Origin: Leptospira neocaledonica
Lineage (GTDB): Bacteria; Spirochaetota; Leptospiria; Leptospirales; Leptospiraceae
Assembly: GCF_002812205.1 (NCBI RefSeq)
Contig: NZ_NPEA01000007.1
Location: forward strand, 124,001-188,000
Direction of reading: 5' to 3'
DNA length: 64,000 nucleotides
The notes under the pieces were generated by a model that worked only from the letters and a program-made list of their open reading frames with translations, made no database searches and was not told where the DNA came from. The position numbers and the translations under genes were made by a program. Below are positions 53,910-62,353 of this stretch, in pieces (positions within the stretch are counted from its first letter, which is position 1; every line of letters starts with the position of its first letter).

Positions 53910-54809
53910 CTACGGATTGTTCTGGATAAATTCAGAAAGAAGTTCTGCAAGTAGTTCACCTTTTTCTTCCTGTAAAAAATGTCCTGCTCCTTGGATTACA
54001 GTATGTTTCTGACCTTTTGCGCCCGGGATAGTTCTTCTAAAAAATATATCTCCACCCTTTGTAATCGGATCCGAATCACTAAACATAGTAATAAAAGGTT
54101 TTTTGAAGTTCTTGTAAAACATCCAAGCTTGGCGATTCCTTTCCGTTTCCGGATTATCAGGAGAGATCGGAACAAGAGTGGGAAATTTTCTAGCTCCCGC
54201 TTTATAAGATTCATCCGGATAAGGAGAATCATAGGCATGAATGATTTCCGGGCTTAATTTACTTACACATCCGTTTTGGATGATCTTTCCTACAGGAAGT
54301 TTACTAACTTCTTGGGAGAAACGTAACCATTTTAAAAAATCTTCCTTAGGAGGAATATCTCCTGTAGGTAAAAATGTATTCGCGGCACATACTCTAACAA
54401 AATGAGAATCCAATTCTGCTACTGCTCTTAAACCCAAAAGTCCTCCCCAATCTTGGCAAAAGAGTGTAATGTTTTGTAAATCCAACCCTGTAATCAGATT
54501 TTTCAGCCATTCCACATGGTTTTTATAAGTATAAGTTTTTAGATCCGTAGGTTTATCCGATTTTCCGAAACCGATCAGATCGGGTGCAATCACTCTATAA
54601 CCTTTTTCTGATAAAGGAAGGATCATTTTTCTATAAAGATAAGACCAACTGGGCTCTCCATGTAATAATAAAACTGTTTCTTTTGCATTCTTGGGGCCTT
54701 CGTCCACATAATGCATTTTGAATTCTCCTACGGAAATATAATTAGGAGAAAAAGGATAATCCTTTATATCTGAAAAACATTCGGAAGGAGTTTCTAAATA
54801 AGTTTGCAT
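53910..54809 (-). CDS. Haloalkane dehalogenase-type alpha/beta hydrolase (HLD-I, DhlA-like)
   Basis: A 299-residue hydrolase using ATG 54809 (MQTYLETPSECFSDIKDYPF), which aligns with the DhlA N-terminus; a GTG at 54848 would add 13 residues. LHGEPSWSYLYRKM is almost the DhlA sequence and provides the oxyanion Glu/Trp pair. The nucleophile Asp is in FCQDWGG, with the halide-binding Trp next to it. DSDPIT contains the catalytic Asp and GAGHFLQE the catalytic His. It should hydrolyse a C-halogen bond, or an ester or epoxide with related chemistry. It faces the crotonase gene. Confidence 0.85.
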   Translation of the reverse strand: MQTYLETPSECFSDIKDYPFSPNYISVGEFKMHYVDEGPKNAKETVLLLHGEPSWSYLYRKMILPLSEKGYRVIAPDLIGFGKSDKPTDLKTYTYKNHVEWLKNLITGLDLQNITLFCQDWGGLLGLRAVAELDSHFVRVCAANTFLPTGDIPPKEDFLKWLRFSQEVSKLPVGKIIQNGCVSKLSPEIIHAYDSPYPDESYKAGARKFPTLVPISPDNPETERNRQAWMFYKNFKKPFITMFSDSDPITKGGDIFFRRTIPGAKGQKHTVIQGAGHFLQEEKGELLAELLSEFIQNNP

Positions 54810-54970
54810 ACCAAATTTACCGGATCGATGTACTTTATCTAAGGGCACAGATCATAGATGCTCTGGAAATCTTGTCAAACTTCTTCCCAAAAAAGTCGGC
54901 TAACTCATATTTTCTGATTTTAAAAAACCTGAAAATAAGATCTTGTAGGACCTTCGTCAAAGAGAGTTTT

Positions 54971-56098
54971 ATGTTCGGTAAAAAAGCCCAGAAAGTCACG
55001 ATTTACACTTCTTTTGTTCTATTCGGTTTATTCTTATTGGTTTTATGCCAAACTGCTTGTTTGAGTTCCTTCGGAGGAAGCCCAAACGGAACTAGATTGG
55101 AAAGAATGAAAACTTCTAAGATGTTCCGTGATGGTAAGTTCGAAAACGATCCGTTTGTTCCAATGCTTAGTTCCGGAGCGTATTTCGGTGTTATAAAAAG
55201 ACAACTTTTCGGTTCGGAAGTGAGGATACCGCCTTCTCCCCTACCTGTCCAAAAACCGGATTTAAAAACTTTTTCAGATCCTGTCGCACCGGGACTCAGA
55301 GCAATTTGGTTCGGGCATTCTTCCGTATTAGTTGAGATAGATGGGATACGTATCTTCACTGATCCCGTCTTTTCCGGGAAAGTTTCTCCTTTCGAAAGTG
55401 TCGGACCAGGGAGACTTTTTCCTTTACCGTTAGAACTATCAGAACTTCCTAATATAGATGCGGTTGTTATCTCCCACGATCATTACGATCATCTGGATAT
55501 GATCACTGCTCAATTTTTAGCGAAGAAGGGCACAAAATATTTCGTACCCTTAGGTATTGGTGCTCATTTGGAATCCTGGGGAATTCCGGACAATCAGATC
55601 ATAGAATTGGATTGGTGGGAGAAAGGAAATATTAAGAATATTGAAATTATCTGTACACCTGCAGTTCATTATTCTGGAAGGGGTTTATTCAATGGGAAAT
55701 CCACTCTCTGGTCTTCTTGGAGTATAGTCGGACCTAAACATAAATTTTTCCATAGTGGGGACACAGGTTATTCTCCTCATTTTATTGAGATCGGCAAAAA
55801 GTTAGGACCTTTCGATCTGACATCTATTAAGGTCGGAGCATATGACTGGACTTGGGAAGGAATTCATATGAGCCCTGAAAGTGCAGTCCAAGCTCATTTA
55901 GATCTAAAAGGTAAAACGATGCTTCCTGTACATTGGGCCACTTTCAATCTCGCAATTCATTCTTGGGATGAACCTATTCTAAGAACTAAACAAGGAGCGG
56001 ATCAAAATAGTGTCCGTTTAGCGACTCCTAAACCGGGAGAATGGTTGGATCTACAAAAAGACCTTATTTTCGAAAATTGGTGGGAAAAGGTGAAATGA
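54971..56098 (+). CDS. NAPE-PLD-like metallo-beta-lactamase hydrolase, membrane-anchored
   Basis: A 375-residue protein from ATG 54971 (MFGKKAQKVTIYTS; the longer open frame from 54872 is less likely because it precedes the membrane anchor; AGAG is six bases upstream). An N-terminal membrane segment ends in a Cys (LVLCQTAC), so it may be a lipoprotein with a loose spirochaete lipobox. The MBL domain has HDHYDHLD as HxHxDH, LPVHWATF near the C-terminus, and the UlaG/NAPE-PLD features GHSSVLVEIDG and PVFSGKVSPF. Family members hydrolyse N-acyl-phosphatidylethanolamines or lactones. A 12-bp perfect stem overlaps its stop codon. Confidence 0.8.
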   Translation: MFGKKAQKVTIYTSFVLFGLFLLVLCQTACLSSFGGSPNGTRLERMKTSKMFRDGKFENDPFVPMLSSGAYFGVIKRQLFGSEVRIPPSPLPVQKPDLKTFSDPVAPGLRAIWFGHSSVLVEIDGIRIFTDPVFSGKVSPFESVGPGRLFPLPLELSELPNIDAVVISHDHYDHLDMITAQFLAKKGTKYFVPLGIGAHLESWGIPDNQIIELDWWEKGNIKNIEIICTPAVHYSGRGLFNGKSTLWSSWSIVGPKHKFFHSGDTGYSPHFIEIGKKLGPFDLTSIKVGAYDWTWEGIHMSPESAVQAHLDLKGKTMLPVHWATFNLAIHSWDEPILRTKQGADQNSVRLATPKPGEWLDLQKDLIFENWWEKVK

Positions 56099-56124
56099 GA
56101 AATCTAGTGTATCTAGATTTCTCA
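56096..56124. terminator. Perfect 12-bp stem-loop overlapping the MBL-gene stop codon
   Basis: TGAGAAATCTAG and CTAGATTTCTCA pair perfectly around a 5-nt loop TGTAT. The stem starts at the TGA of the MBL gene and lies 9 bp before the stop of the convergent sterol-desaturase gene. On the minus strand it is followed by TTTCACCTTTTCC, a T-rich tract, so it best fits a terminator for the minus gene and possibly both. Confidence 0.7.
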
Positions 56125-56132
56125 ACAGAACA

Positions 56133-57008
56133 TTAAGAATTCTGAATATTTTCCTTCGGGTTCCAAGCAACAATATTTGTGTTACTTTTGCTTTTGTCAA
56201 TATACCCTTCCTTTTCCGCTCTAAAAGGGAGAAGCAAAAGTCGGATCGGACTTTTTTCTCTTTCTTCCGAATCGGGAAGAACATCCACTCCGAATTCAAT
56301 TTCGGATTTGAATCGGATCGTACCAAAAATCCGATCCCAAAAAGAAAACACAGTCCCATAATTCGAATCCGTCCAAGGAAGTGTTTTATGATGATGAACC
56401 TTATGCAATCCGGGAGTGATAAATATTTTAGAAATTGTTCTTTCCCAAAACTCAGGCAAAACACTATCGGAATGGATCCATTGAGAGAATAAAAAAGTAA
56501 TCGCTTGGTAAAGTACTAAACTTTCTGTCGGAACGCCTACAAGAATCACTGCTAAAACCGTAAATCCTACTCGGATCAGCGCTTCTAATGGATGATGTCT
56601 TAAAGAAGTAGTGAAGTCCATTCTAGTATCCGAATGATGCACTATATGCAATTTCCAAAACGCCGGAATTCTATGCGCCAATCTATGATGAAAATAAACG
56701 GCAATCAAATCCGTAAGAATAAATGAAAAAATTATCTTAAGATAAAAAGGTAATTCGAATAGGTACAATAAGCCCAATCTATACTTTTCTACAAATACAC
56801 TGGCACCGGTAATTAAACCTGCAAAAATTAAATTAATCGCCAGAGTCCAAACCCAAAAGAATAAATTGATCTTTGCATGTTTATATTTTCCGGTTTTAAA
56901 AACACCGAAAGCAGATTCCAAAGACCAAAAAAATACAAACTCTATCAAAAGAATTCCCGCCTTCTGCCAAACATTTAATTTAGCAAAAAAGAATACTAAG
57001 GATTCCAT
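56133..57008 (-). CDS. Sterol desaturase/fatty acid hydroxylase family protein
   Basis: A 291-residue membrane protein from ATG 57008 (MESLVFFFAKLN; GAGG upstream; a GTG at 57020 adds four). It has about four to six helices and the di-iron histidine clusters: HHRLAHRIP, HIVHHSD, LRHHP and HKVHHHKTL. The family adds hydroxyl groups or double bonds to lipids. It lies next to the NAPE-PLD-like hydrolase (convergent) and the dehalogenase. The lipid substrate cannot be read from sequence. Confidence 0.88.
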   Translation of the reverse strand: MESLVFFFAKLNVWQKAGILLIEFVFFWSLESAFGVFKTGKYKHAKINLFFWVWTLAINLIFAGLITGASVFVEKYRLGLLYLFELPFYLKIIFSFILTDLIAVYFHHRLAHRIPAFWKLHIVHHSDTRMDFTTSLRHHPLEALIRVGFTVLAVILVGVPTESLVLYQAITFLFSQWIHSDSVLPEFWERTISKIFITPGLHKVHHHKTLPWTDSNYGTVFSFWDRIFGTIRFKSEIEFGVDVLPDSEEREKSPIRLLLLPFRAEKEGYIDKSKSNTNIVAWNPKENIQNS

Positions 57009-57110
57009 ACATAACCTCACTCGTGAAACATCACTGTTTCAGGATACGGGTTTTTTAGATTTAAGTCGTCCGGTTTGATAAAACCGGATCGGTTTTCAGG
57101 TCCAGGATGA

Positions 57111-58190
57111 TCAAACTGAAATTTTCTTTCTTTTGTACTCGGAGGGACTGAGTTTAAATCTTTTCTTAAAAGCATCGTGAAATGCGGATTTAGATTGGAA
57201 TCCGGACTCGAAAGCGATTTTTAAAACCGGCCAGTCCGATTTTTCTTTCATTAAGAGAATTGAATGATCCAATCTGAATTCATTTACAAATTCGCTAAAA
57301 GATCGATTCTCTTGGGTATTCATATATTCCGAGAGTTGATGTTTTGAAATTTTTAATTCTTCGGAAACGGAACTTAAGGAGATTTGATCATCTAAATATA
57401 TTTTTTTGATCTCGAACAATTCTTTTAAATCCGCTCTAATTTGTTCCAGGCTTAATTTTCCAAGTTGGCTAGTTTTGTATTTCCTTTCTTCTCGGATGAT
57501 TTGTTTTACATCTTCGAACAAGGTCGGATACCGAAGTTGTAAGATCAAAATACAGGGAATTAATAAGGATAGAAAGAAATAGGTAACAAAATAACCGACA
57601 TCTACATTTCCGAAAGAAATTAGAACCCCACCGAGCGCGGGTAAACAGCTTCCTAACAATAATAGAATAACGATTCTTAAACTTTTAGTTTCCAAGAATT
57701 TTCGAAATCTAAAATCCCTAAACAAAAATCGAATCGTTAAAATTATATAAATCCCCAAATGAAGAATGGAAATAAACGGGCCCCAATTGTATGGAAATGG
57801 CCGGATATAATTCTGAGCGATCCTGATTTTTTCTTCGGGACTTTCCAAAAATAAAGGCAAATACAAAAAAATTGAAATCAACCCGGGAAGATAATGTAAG
57901 GGAGAAGATAAATATTTCGGTATATCTTCTTCCATAAAAAGTAAAAGAGATCTAGATAAGAGCGGCCCAAGCCAAAGTAAAATAGGAAGATGAAAGGAGT
58001 ATAAGTAGGGAAATTTTACGAAAAGAGGAGAATGAACATAGGGATAATGGATTAAAAAAGATCCTACAATAAAAAATTCCCAGGCTACTATACTTCTTTT
58101 TTCAGAAGGTTTAGAATGGCCTATCTGAGCGATCGCACAAAAGAAAGCTAAACAACTACTGAAAAATGTGAAGTGATATAAAAATCCCAT
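57111..58190 (-). CDS. Membrane-bound AraC-family regulator
   Basis: A 359-residue protein with about seven helices (residues about 1-225), then an AraC/XylS DNA-binding domain (about 255-355) with two HTH motifs (SLSSVSEELKISKHQLSEYMN and WPVLKIAFESGFQSKSAFHDAFKKRF). It is third in a minus-strand cassette: the response regulator stop is 3 bp before its start. The membrane domain should sense and the AraC domain should regulate directly at the inner membrane. It could also be regulated by the two-component pair. Target genes unknown. Confidence 0.85.
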   Translation of the reverse strand: MGFLYHFTFFSSCLAFFCAIAQIGHSKPSEKRSIVAWEFFIVGSFLIHYPYVHSPLFVKFPYLYSFHLPILLWLGPLLSRSLLLFMEEDIPKYLSSPLHYLPGLISIFLYLPLFLESPEEKIRIAQNYIRPFPYNWGPFISILHLGIYIILTIRFLFRDFRFRKFLETKSLRIVILLLLGSCLPALGGVLISFGNVDVGYFVTYFFLSLLIPCILILQLRYPTLFEDVKQIIREERKYKTSQLGKLSLEQIRADLKELFEIKKIYLDDQISLSSVSEELKISKHQLSEYMNTQENRSFSEFVNEFRLDHSILLMKEKSDWPVLKIAFESGFQSKSAFHDAFKKRFKLSPSEYKRKKISV

Positions 58191-58193
58191 AGT

Positions 58194-58805
58194 TTAGGAG
58201 AACTTTCTCACCAATTCCAATCTAGAATTTACATGCAGTTTTCTGAATATACTTTTAATTTGAACTCGGACTGTTCCTTCTTTAGTGCCTAAGGAAGCTG
58301 CAATTTCTTTGGTTCTTTTACCATCCACGATCATATCCAATACCTTCTTTTCTCGGTTGGACAACACTTCCACTTCCTTATGGGAAGTTTTGCGGAAAGA
58401 ATGAATGACTCTTGCAGCAAGCCCTGGAGAGAGTATCCCTCCCCCTTCCAGAAGTATCTCCGCTTTTTCTTGGATATCTCCTACATCTTTTTTTAATATG
58501 TATCCGGTTGCTCCCGCTTTTAATGCCTTGAATAATATCTCTTCGGATTCAAATGCAGATAGGATCGCGAAATTTGTTTTAGAATCTGCTGAATATCTTT
58601 CTAAAATAAAATCCAATCCGTTTTTACCAGGAAGATCTATATCCACGAATACTAAATCGTATACGATTTCCTTGTCCTTAGGAAATTCCTCGGCAGAATT
58701 ATAAACTTCCACCTTGGTGACTCTATTCAATTTTTTTAATTTTTCTTTGCACTGACTCGCAAATACAGGATCATCTTCTAAAATCGCTATTTTGTATAAT
58801 TTCAC
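58194..58805 (-). CDS. NarL/LuxR-type response regulator
   Basis: A 203-residue response regulator. The receiver domain (1-120) has AILEDDP for the acidic pair, phospho-acceptor Asp55 in VFVDIDLPG and Lys in ILKKD. The C-terminal domain (about 145-203, NREKKVLDMIVDGKRTKEIAASLGTKEGTVRVQIKSIFRKL) is a LuxR-type HTH. It is 3 bp downstream of the histidine kinase, and 3 bp upstream of the AraC gene, so a single transcript is likely. All catalytic positions are intact. Confidence 0.92.
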   Translation of the reverse strand: MKLYKIAILEDDPVFASQCKEKLKKLNRVTKVEVYNSAEEFPKDKEIVYDLVFVDIDLPGKNGLDFILERYSADSKTNFAILSAFESEEILFKALKAGATGYILKKDVGDIQEKAEILLEGGGILSPGLAARVIHSFRKTSHKEVEVLSNREKKVLDMIVDGKRTKEIAASLGTKEGTVRVQIKSIFRKLHVNSRLELVRKFS

Positions 58806-58808
58806 GAA

Positions 58809-60002
58809 TCAAATTCTCCGTAACTGACGGATTGGGATTTCGAGGAACCCTTTAAAATCCCGATTTTCCACATTTTCTTTCCATTCCCCGTCGATTGCGG
58901 AGGTTCTATACCGAATAGTTTTATTTCCTTTGGAACCTATTCTCATTTCTTGGAAATTTGTGCGAGTTCGGATAGATATTTCTATAGAATCTTTTTTAGG
59001 GGAGAAGGTCCAATGAGAAGTTCCGGATCCATATTTTAGATCATTGGAACAGATCTCTGTTACGATTCCTAAAATTTGTTCTGCTTTTTCAGTATCGATA
59101 TGAAAATCATCTTCTCCTTCTCTAGTGAATCTGACTTTTCTTCCCGCGTTACCGTATCTTCTTAACAATAAGACTCTTATTCCACTCCAGATATCTTCAG
59201 AGATCAGTTTAACATCTACCATACTCGCAGTGATTTCTCTAATCCCTTTAAAAATATCTTCGGATAATTTTTCCAATTTTAGAAGCGCATCCGTGTCTCC
59301 GTTCTTATAGACTTGGATGGAACGTACCAAAAGATTTAGATCGGTTACTTTTGCGCCTAGATAATCATGAAGGTCTCTGGTGATCGCCTCCCTTTCGTTA
59401 TACAATCTCTCCTGAAGTTTTTTGGTCTTCTTTAAATGTTCAATTCTATATCCGTACCACCATGTATTACATAAACAGATAAACAATTGGAGAGCACTCA
59501 TATTACTGATCTGCACCCATAAGGTCCTATCCGAAAAATGTCCGCTCCCTTCCGGAAAAATCCTAAGAATATAAAGGGCGACTACAGAAAAAGAATAGAT
59601 AGCATAGAAGATCGGCCTTCCATTAAAGAATAAACTCACCAAAAAAAGGATCACTTGGTTAGTGATCCACATATTATTATCGTAAAAATAATACTCGTTA
59701 TCGTGGAACTGAGTCTCTACTTCCAAGACTAGTAAGATAAATAACCCGCCGAATACGATCAGGTTCTTTCTGAAATAATTTCTAGAGTAAAATCGGATCA
59801 CTCCCAAGCAGAACAAACAAATAAAGGCGGAAACTAAATCCAAATAGAGCAAAAGATAATTGGATCGAGCATATTCTAAAATAGCTCCCCATATGGTGAT
59901 CGCGCATACGATCCCGAAAAAATAAGAGGCTATTCTGTAATTCTGAGAATAGAATTCCTCACTCGCAAATCTATCTCTGTCCTTTTCTTTTGTTATTTCC
60001 AT
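58809..60002 (-). CDS. Membrane histidine kinase of the HisKA_3 (NarX/DesK) type
   Basis: A 397-residue sensor with about six N-terminal helices (residues about 20-185), a short coiled linker and a HisKA_3 dimerisation domain: ITRDLHDYLGAKVTDLNLL with phospho-acceptor His212. The ATPase domain (about 300-385) has the N-box EICSNDLKYG. This N-box deviates from the usual N-x3-N/K-H pattern, so activity may be weak. It is the first gene of the kinase/regulator/AraC cassette. The spacer upstream (60003-60237) holds no gene. Confidence 0.88.
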   Translation of the reverse strand: MEITKEKDRDRFASEEFYSQNYRIASYFFGIVCAITIWGAILEYARSNYLLLYLDLVSAFICLFCLGVIRFYSRNYFRKNLIVFGGLFILLVLEVETQFHDNEYYFYDNNMWITNQVILFLVSLFFNGRPIFYAIYSFSVVALYILRIFPEGSGHFSDRTLWVQISNMSALQLFICLCNTWWYGYRIEHLKKTKKLQERLYNEREAITRDLHDYLGAKVTDLNLLVRSIQVYKNGDTDALLKLEKLSEDIFKGIREITASMVDVKLISEDIWSGIRVLLLRRYGNAGRKVRFTREGEDDFHIDTEKAEQILGIVTEICSNDLKYGSGTSHWTFSPKKDSIEISIRTRTNFQEMRIGSKGNKTIRYRTSAIDGEWKENVENRDFKGFLEIPIRQLRRI

Positions 60003-60237
60003 ATTCGCTTCTAATTAACGTGCAGATCATCGTTTGGCACATGCTATCTATCGGAGATTAAAACTCTATTCGAATATTTGTCTTCCTTAAGGTTTTAGAG
60101 ACATATAACCCTTTTTGACCTTAGCACTTAAGTTATATACTAATCTTTTTCCCGTTTGGAACACCGAACAGAGGAGCCCACTTCTTCTTCAAGAGAAGTA
60201 TATAATAAAAAATTAATATTTAAAAAGAGTATTAAAT

Positions 60238-60918
60238 TCAATCGTCCACGAACAGCTCATCACAAAACGGGCTATCTTTCGTAATCCTACTTTCCAGAAG
60301 ATTAAAAGCGACTCTTCTAAAATAAGGACGAATTAACTTTTCATAATACTTTTTAGATCTTTGGTGGGCATAAGGATCCGAAAAGTAGATCTCCTTCTTC
60401 ATTCTTGTGTAATCATTCTTGGTCGGAACCGTAAAATAGAGATAATTCGTAATCTTATGTAGTTTTTCAAAGACCTTAGGTAGATGTTTGTCTTCTATAT
60501 ATTGAACCACAGAATTACAAATACCAAGAGTGAAAGGAGGAAGATGAATATGTTTCAGCTCTAGATCTTGGATCGTAGAATGTAAAAAGGAAAGATTATA
60601 AGAACGGATCCACTTCTGTTTAGCGATCGCATCTATCATTTCTTCAGATGGATCGACTGCAAATACACGATTCGGTTGGAATATTTTTACGAATTCTTTT
60701 AAAAGCAACGCCTTACCGAACCCGAAATCGGCGATACTCCTGGGATGCACCTGCATCAGATCAAAAACGGACTTTATATATTTTGCATGTTCTTTCGCGT
60801 TGAAAGAAGCATCTACGTCCTTCCCGCTTCCATAAATCTCATTCCAGTAGGAAGTTTCGAATGGTAGACCGTTGGCTCCGTAAGCGATATAATCGGAGTC
60901 TTGCGGTTTTTTATTCAT
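60238..60918 (-). CDS. Class I SAM-dependent methyltransferase
   Basis: A 226-residue protein with the Rossmann-like SAM-binding motif in SIADFGFGKALL (motif I, atypical GxGxA) and FAVDPSEEM as the acidic loop. CNSVVQYI matches motif IV position. The second half is basic, and the C-terminus is acidic (DSPFCDELFVDD). It overlaps the upstream membrane protein gene by 4 bp (ATGA), suggesting coupled translation, perhaps methylating a product made or exported by that protein. No specific substrate can be named. Confidence 0.8.
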   Translation of the reverse strand: MNKKPQDSDYIAYGANGLPFETSYWNEIYGSGKDVDASFNAKEHAKYIKSVFDLMQVHPRSIADFGFGKALLLKEFVKIFQPNRVFAVDPSEEMIDAIAKQKWIRSYNLSFLHSTIQDLELKHIHLPPFTLGICNSVVQYIEDKHLPKVFEKLHKITNYLYFTVPTKNDYTRMKKEIYFSDPYAHQRSKKYYEKLIRPYFRRVAFNLLESRITKDSPFCDELFVDD

Positions 60919-62246
60919 ACATCAGGAGCCTTGGAAGAAGAAAACCAAGAAATAAAGATTGCTTTCAGATCATCATAACCTTTTTGGTCGGAAAGTTCCG
61001 ACTTAGCTTCGATGGATCTGGTCTTTAAAGTTTTTAAACTAGGATCAGTTTGTATCCTTTTCCATAAGAATCCATTGATCAGTATTCTTTCTCCAGATAA
61101 GAAAAGGAACGGAGTATTCTTCGCTTTTACTTCTCTCACTAAAAGTTTTCTGTCTACTGCCCAGACTTCGGATAAAAGAATATAATCTTTTTCTCTCATT
61201 TCTGGAGAAGAAGTGAAATTGGTCTTTTGTTTAGAAGTAAAATATAAATAAGCAGAAGTTTCAGGAGAAACATAGATCCTTTCGTCCTGATTTAGCACCA
61301 ATCTTCCTCTTAAGGAGGAAACATCCTTTGCAAGCGCACTTAACCTTACCTTGTCCACACCTAAAATAGGACGGATTGTAAAATATCCCGAAACCGCAAT
61401 CAATGCAAAAATCCCGATAGAAGCAGGAAGAGAGTTTAATTCCTTTTCAGAACGAAGTAGAAAATTACCTACAAACAGAATTAAAATAAAAGAGCCGAAA
61501 CCTAATAAGTACTTCCATACGGCCCCGCCCATAAACGCAAAAGAATGAGCCCCGTAAAAATTAAGATTTCCTAATAGAATAATCCCGAGCACAAGAACGG
61601 AAAGATATCCGAATAAGAAAAGTTTAGGAAGGTTCCTTCTTTTGAAAAATACGGATTGTTGCTTCTTCTTCTCTCTGATTCCTACTGTCCCTGCTTTGAT
61701 CACAAAAATGGTAAATCCGATCAGAAAAAAAGTGAAATGGGAGAAAAACCCAAGCACTGTGCAGGAGACTAAGATCAAAAGATCGATTACAGTTTCCATC
61801 CGGAAGGAAAGAAAAAGCACGAGTAAAAATGAAAAGCTTACCAATTCTCCCAGCATATTTAGAGGAACTAAATAAGAGAATGGATTAATCGCCGCTAGGT
61901 AACAGAACAGATAATGATTCAGTTTCCAGGTCTCTCTTTCCATAATATAAGCGCAAAGATGTATCCCTAAACTCAGGAAAAACGCTCCGAAAGATAGATA
62001 AGCGGGTATATAATTCAAACCAAAGATCGATTTCCAAAAGGATAAAAGCAAAAATGGAAGAGGTTCCTGGAAGGAGAAAAATTTTCCGTCTTCCGAAAGA
62101 GAACGTAATTCTGCCAATGTCCGGAAACTTTCTCCGTTGGAAGGATCTCCATGCCAGGAATAGAGAAGAGTCAAAAGACCGGTGAGAAACAGCGTTGAGA
62201 GTAAAATGAGCGCGGGGTTTGCTTTTCTGTTTCTTTCCAAGTCCAT
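60915..62246 (-). CDS. Polytopic membrane protein, possibly GT-C-like, unknown function
   Basis: A 443-residue protein with about 9 helices in the first 320 residues and a soluble C-terminal domain (about 330-443). The first hydrophilic loop (YSWHGDPSNGESFRTLAELRSLSEDGKFFSFQEPLP) after the first helix resembles the acidic periplasmic loop of GT-C glycosyltransferases, but without a clear Asp-Asp motif, so the family is uncertain. It is translationally linked with the methyltransferase (4-bp overlap). It may be involved in surface glycan or lipid synthesis. Confidence 0.65.
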   Translation of the reverse strand: MDLERNRKANPALILLSTLFLTGLLTLLYSWHGDPSNGESFRTLAELRSLSEDGKFFSFQEPLPFLLLSFWKSIFGLNYIPAYLSFGAFFLSLGIHLCAYIMERETWKLNHYLFCYLAAINPFSYLVPLNMLGELVSFSFLLVLFLSFRMETVIDLLILVSCTVLGFFSHFTFFLIGFTIFVIKAGTVGIREKKKQQSVFFKRRNLPKLFLFGYLSVLVLGIILLGNLNFYGAHSFAFMGGAVWKYLLGFGSFILILFVGNFLLRSEKELNSLPASIGIFALIAVSGYFTIRPILGVDKVRLSALAKDVSSLRGRLVLNQDERIYVSPETSAYLYFTSKQKTNFTSSPEMREKDYILLSEVWAVDRKLLVREVKAKNTPFLFLSGERILINGFLWKRIQTDPSLKTLKTRSIEAKSELSDQKGYDDLKAIFISWFSSSKAPDV

Positions 62247-62353
62247 GCGGCAGAATTCTCTCCAACGGATTTCGGAGCTACGTTAAAAATTTAGGTGAAA
62301 TTATACCAACACATTTTGAACTAAACTAAGAGGCATATTCCGAGGGCAAGAAG

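Noticed and set aside
54872..54970. Longer N-terminus for the NAPE-PLD-like protein
   Set aside because: The ATG at 54971 has a better ribosome binding site and starts just before the membrane anchor.
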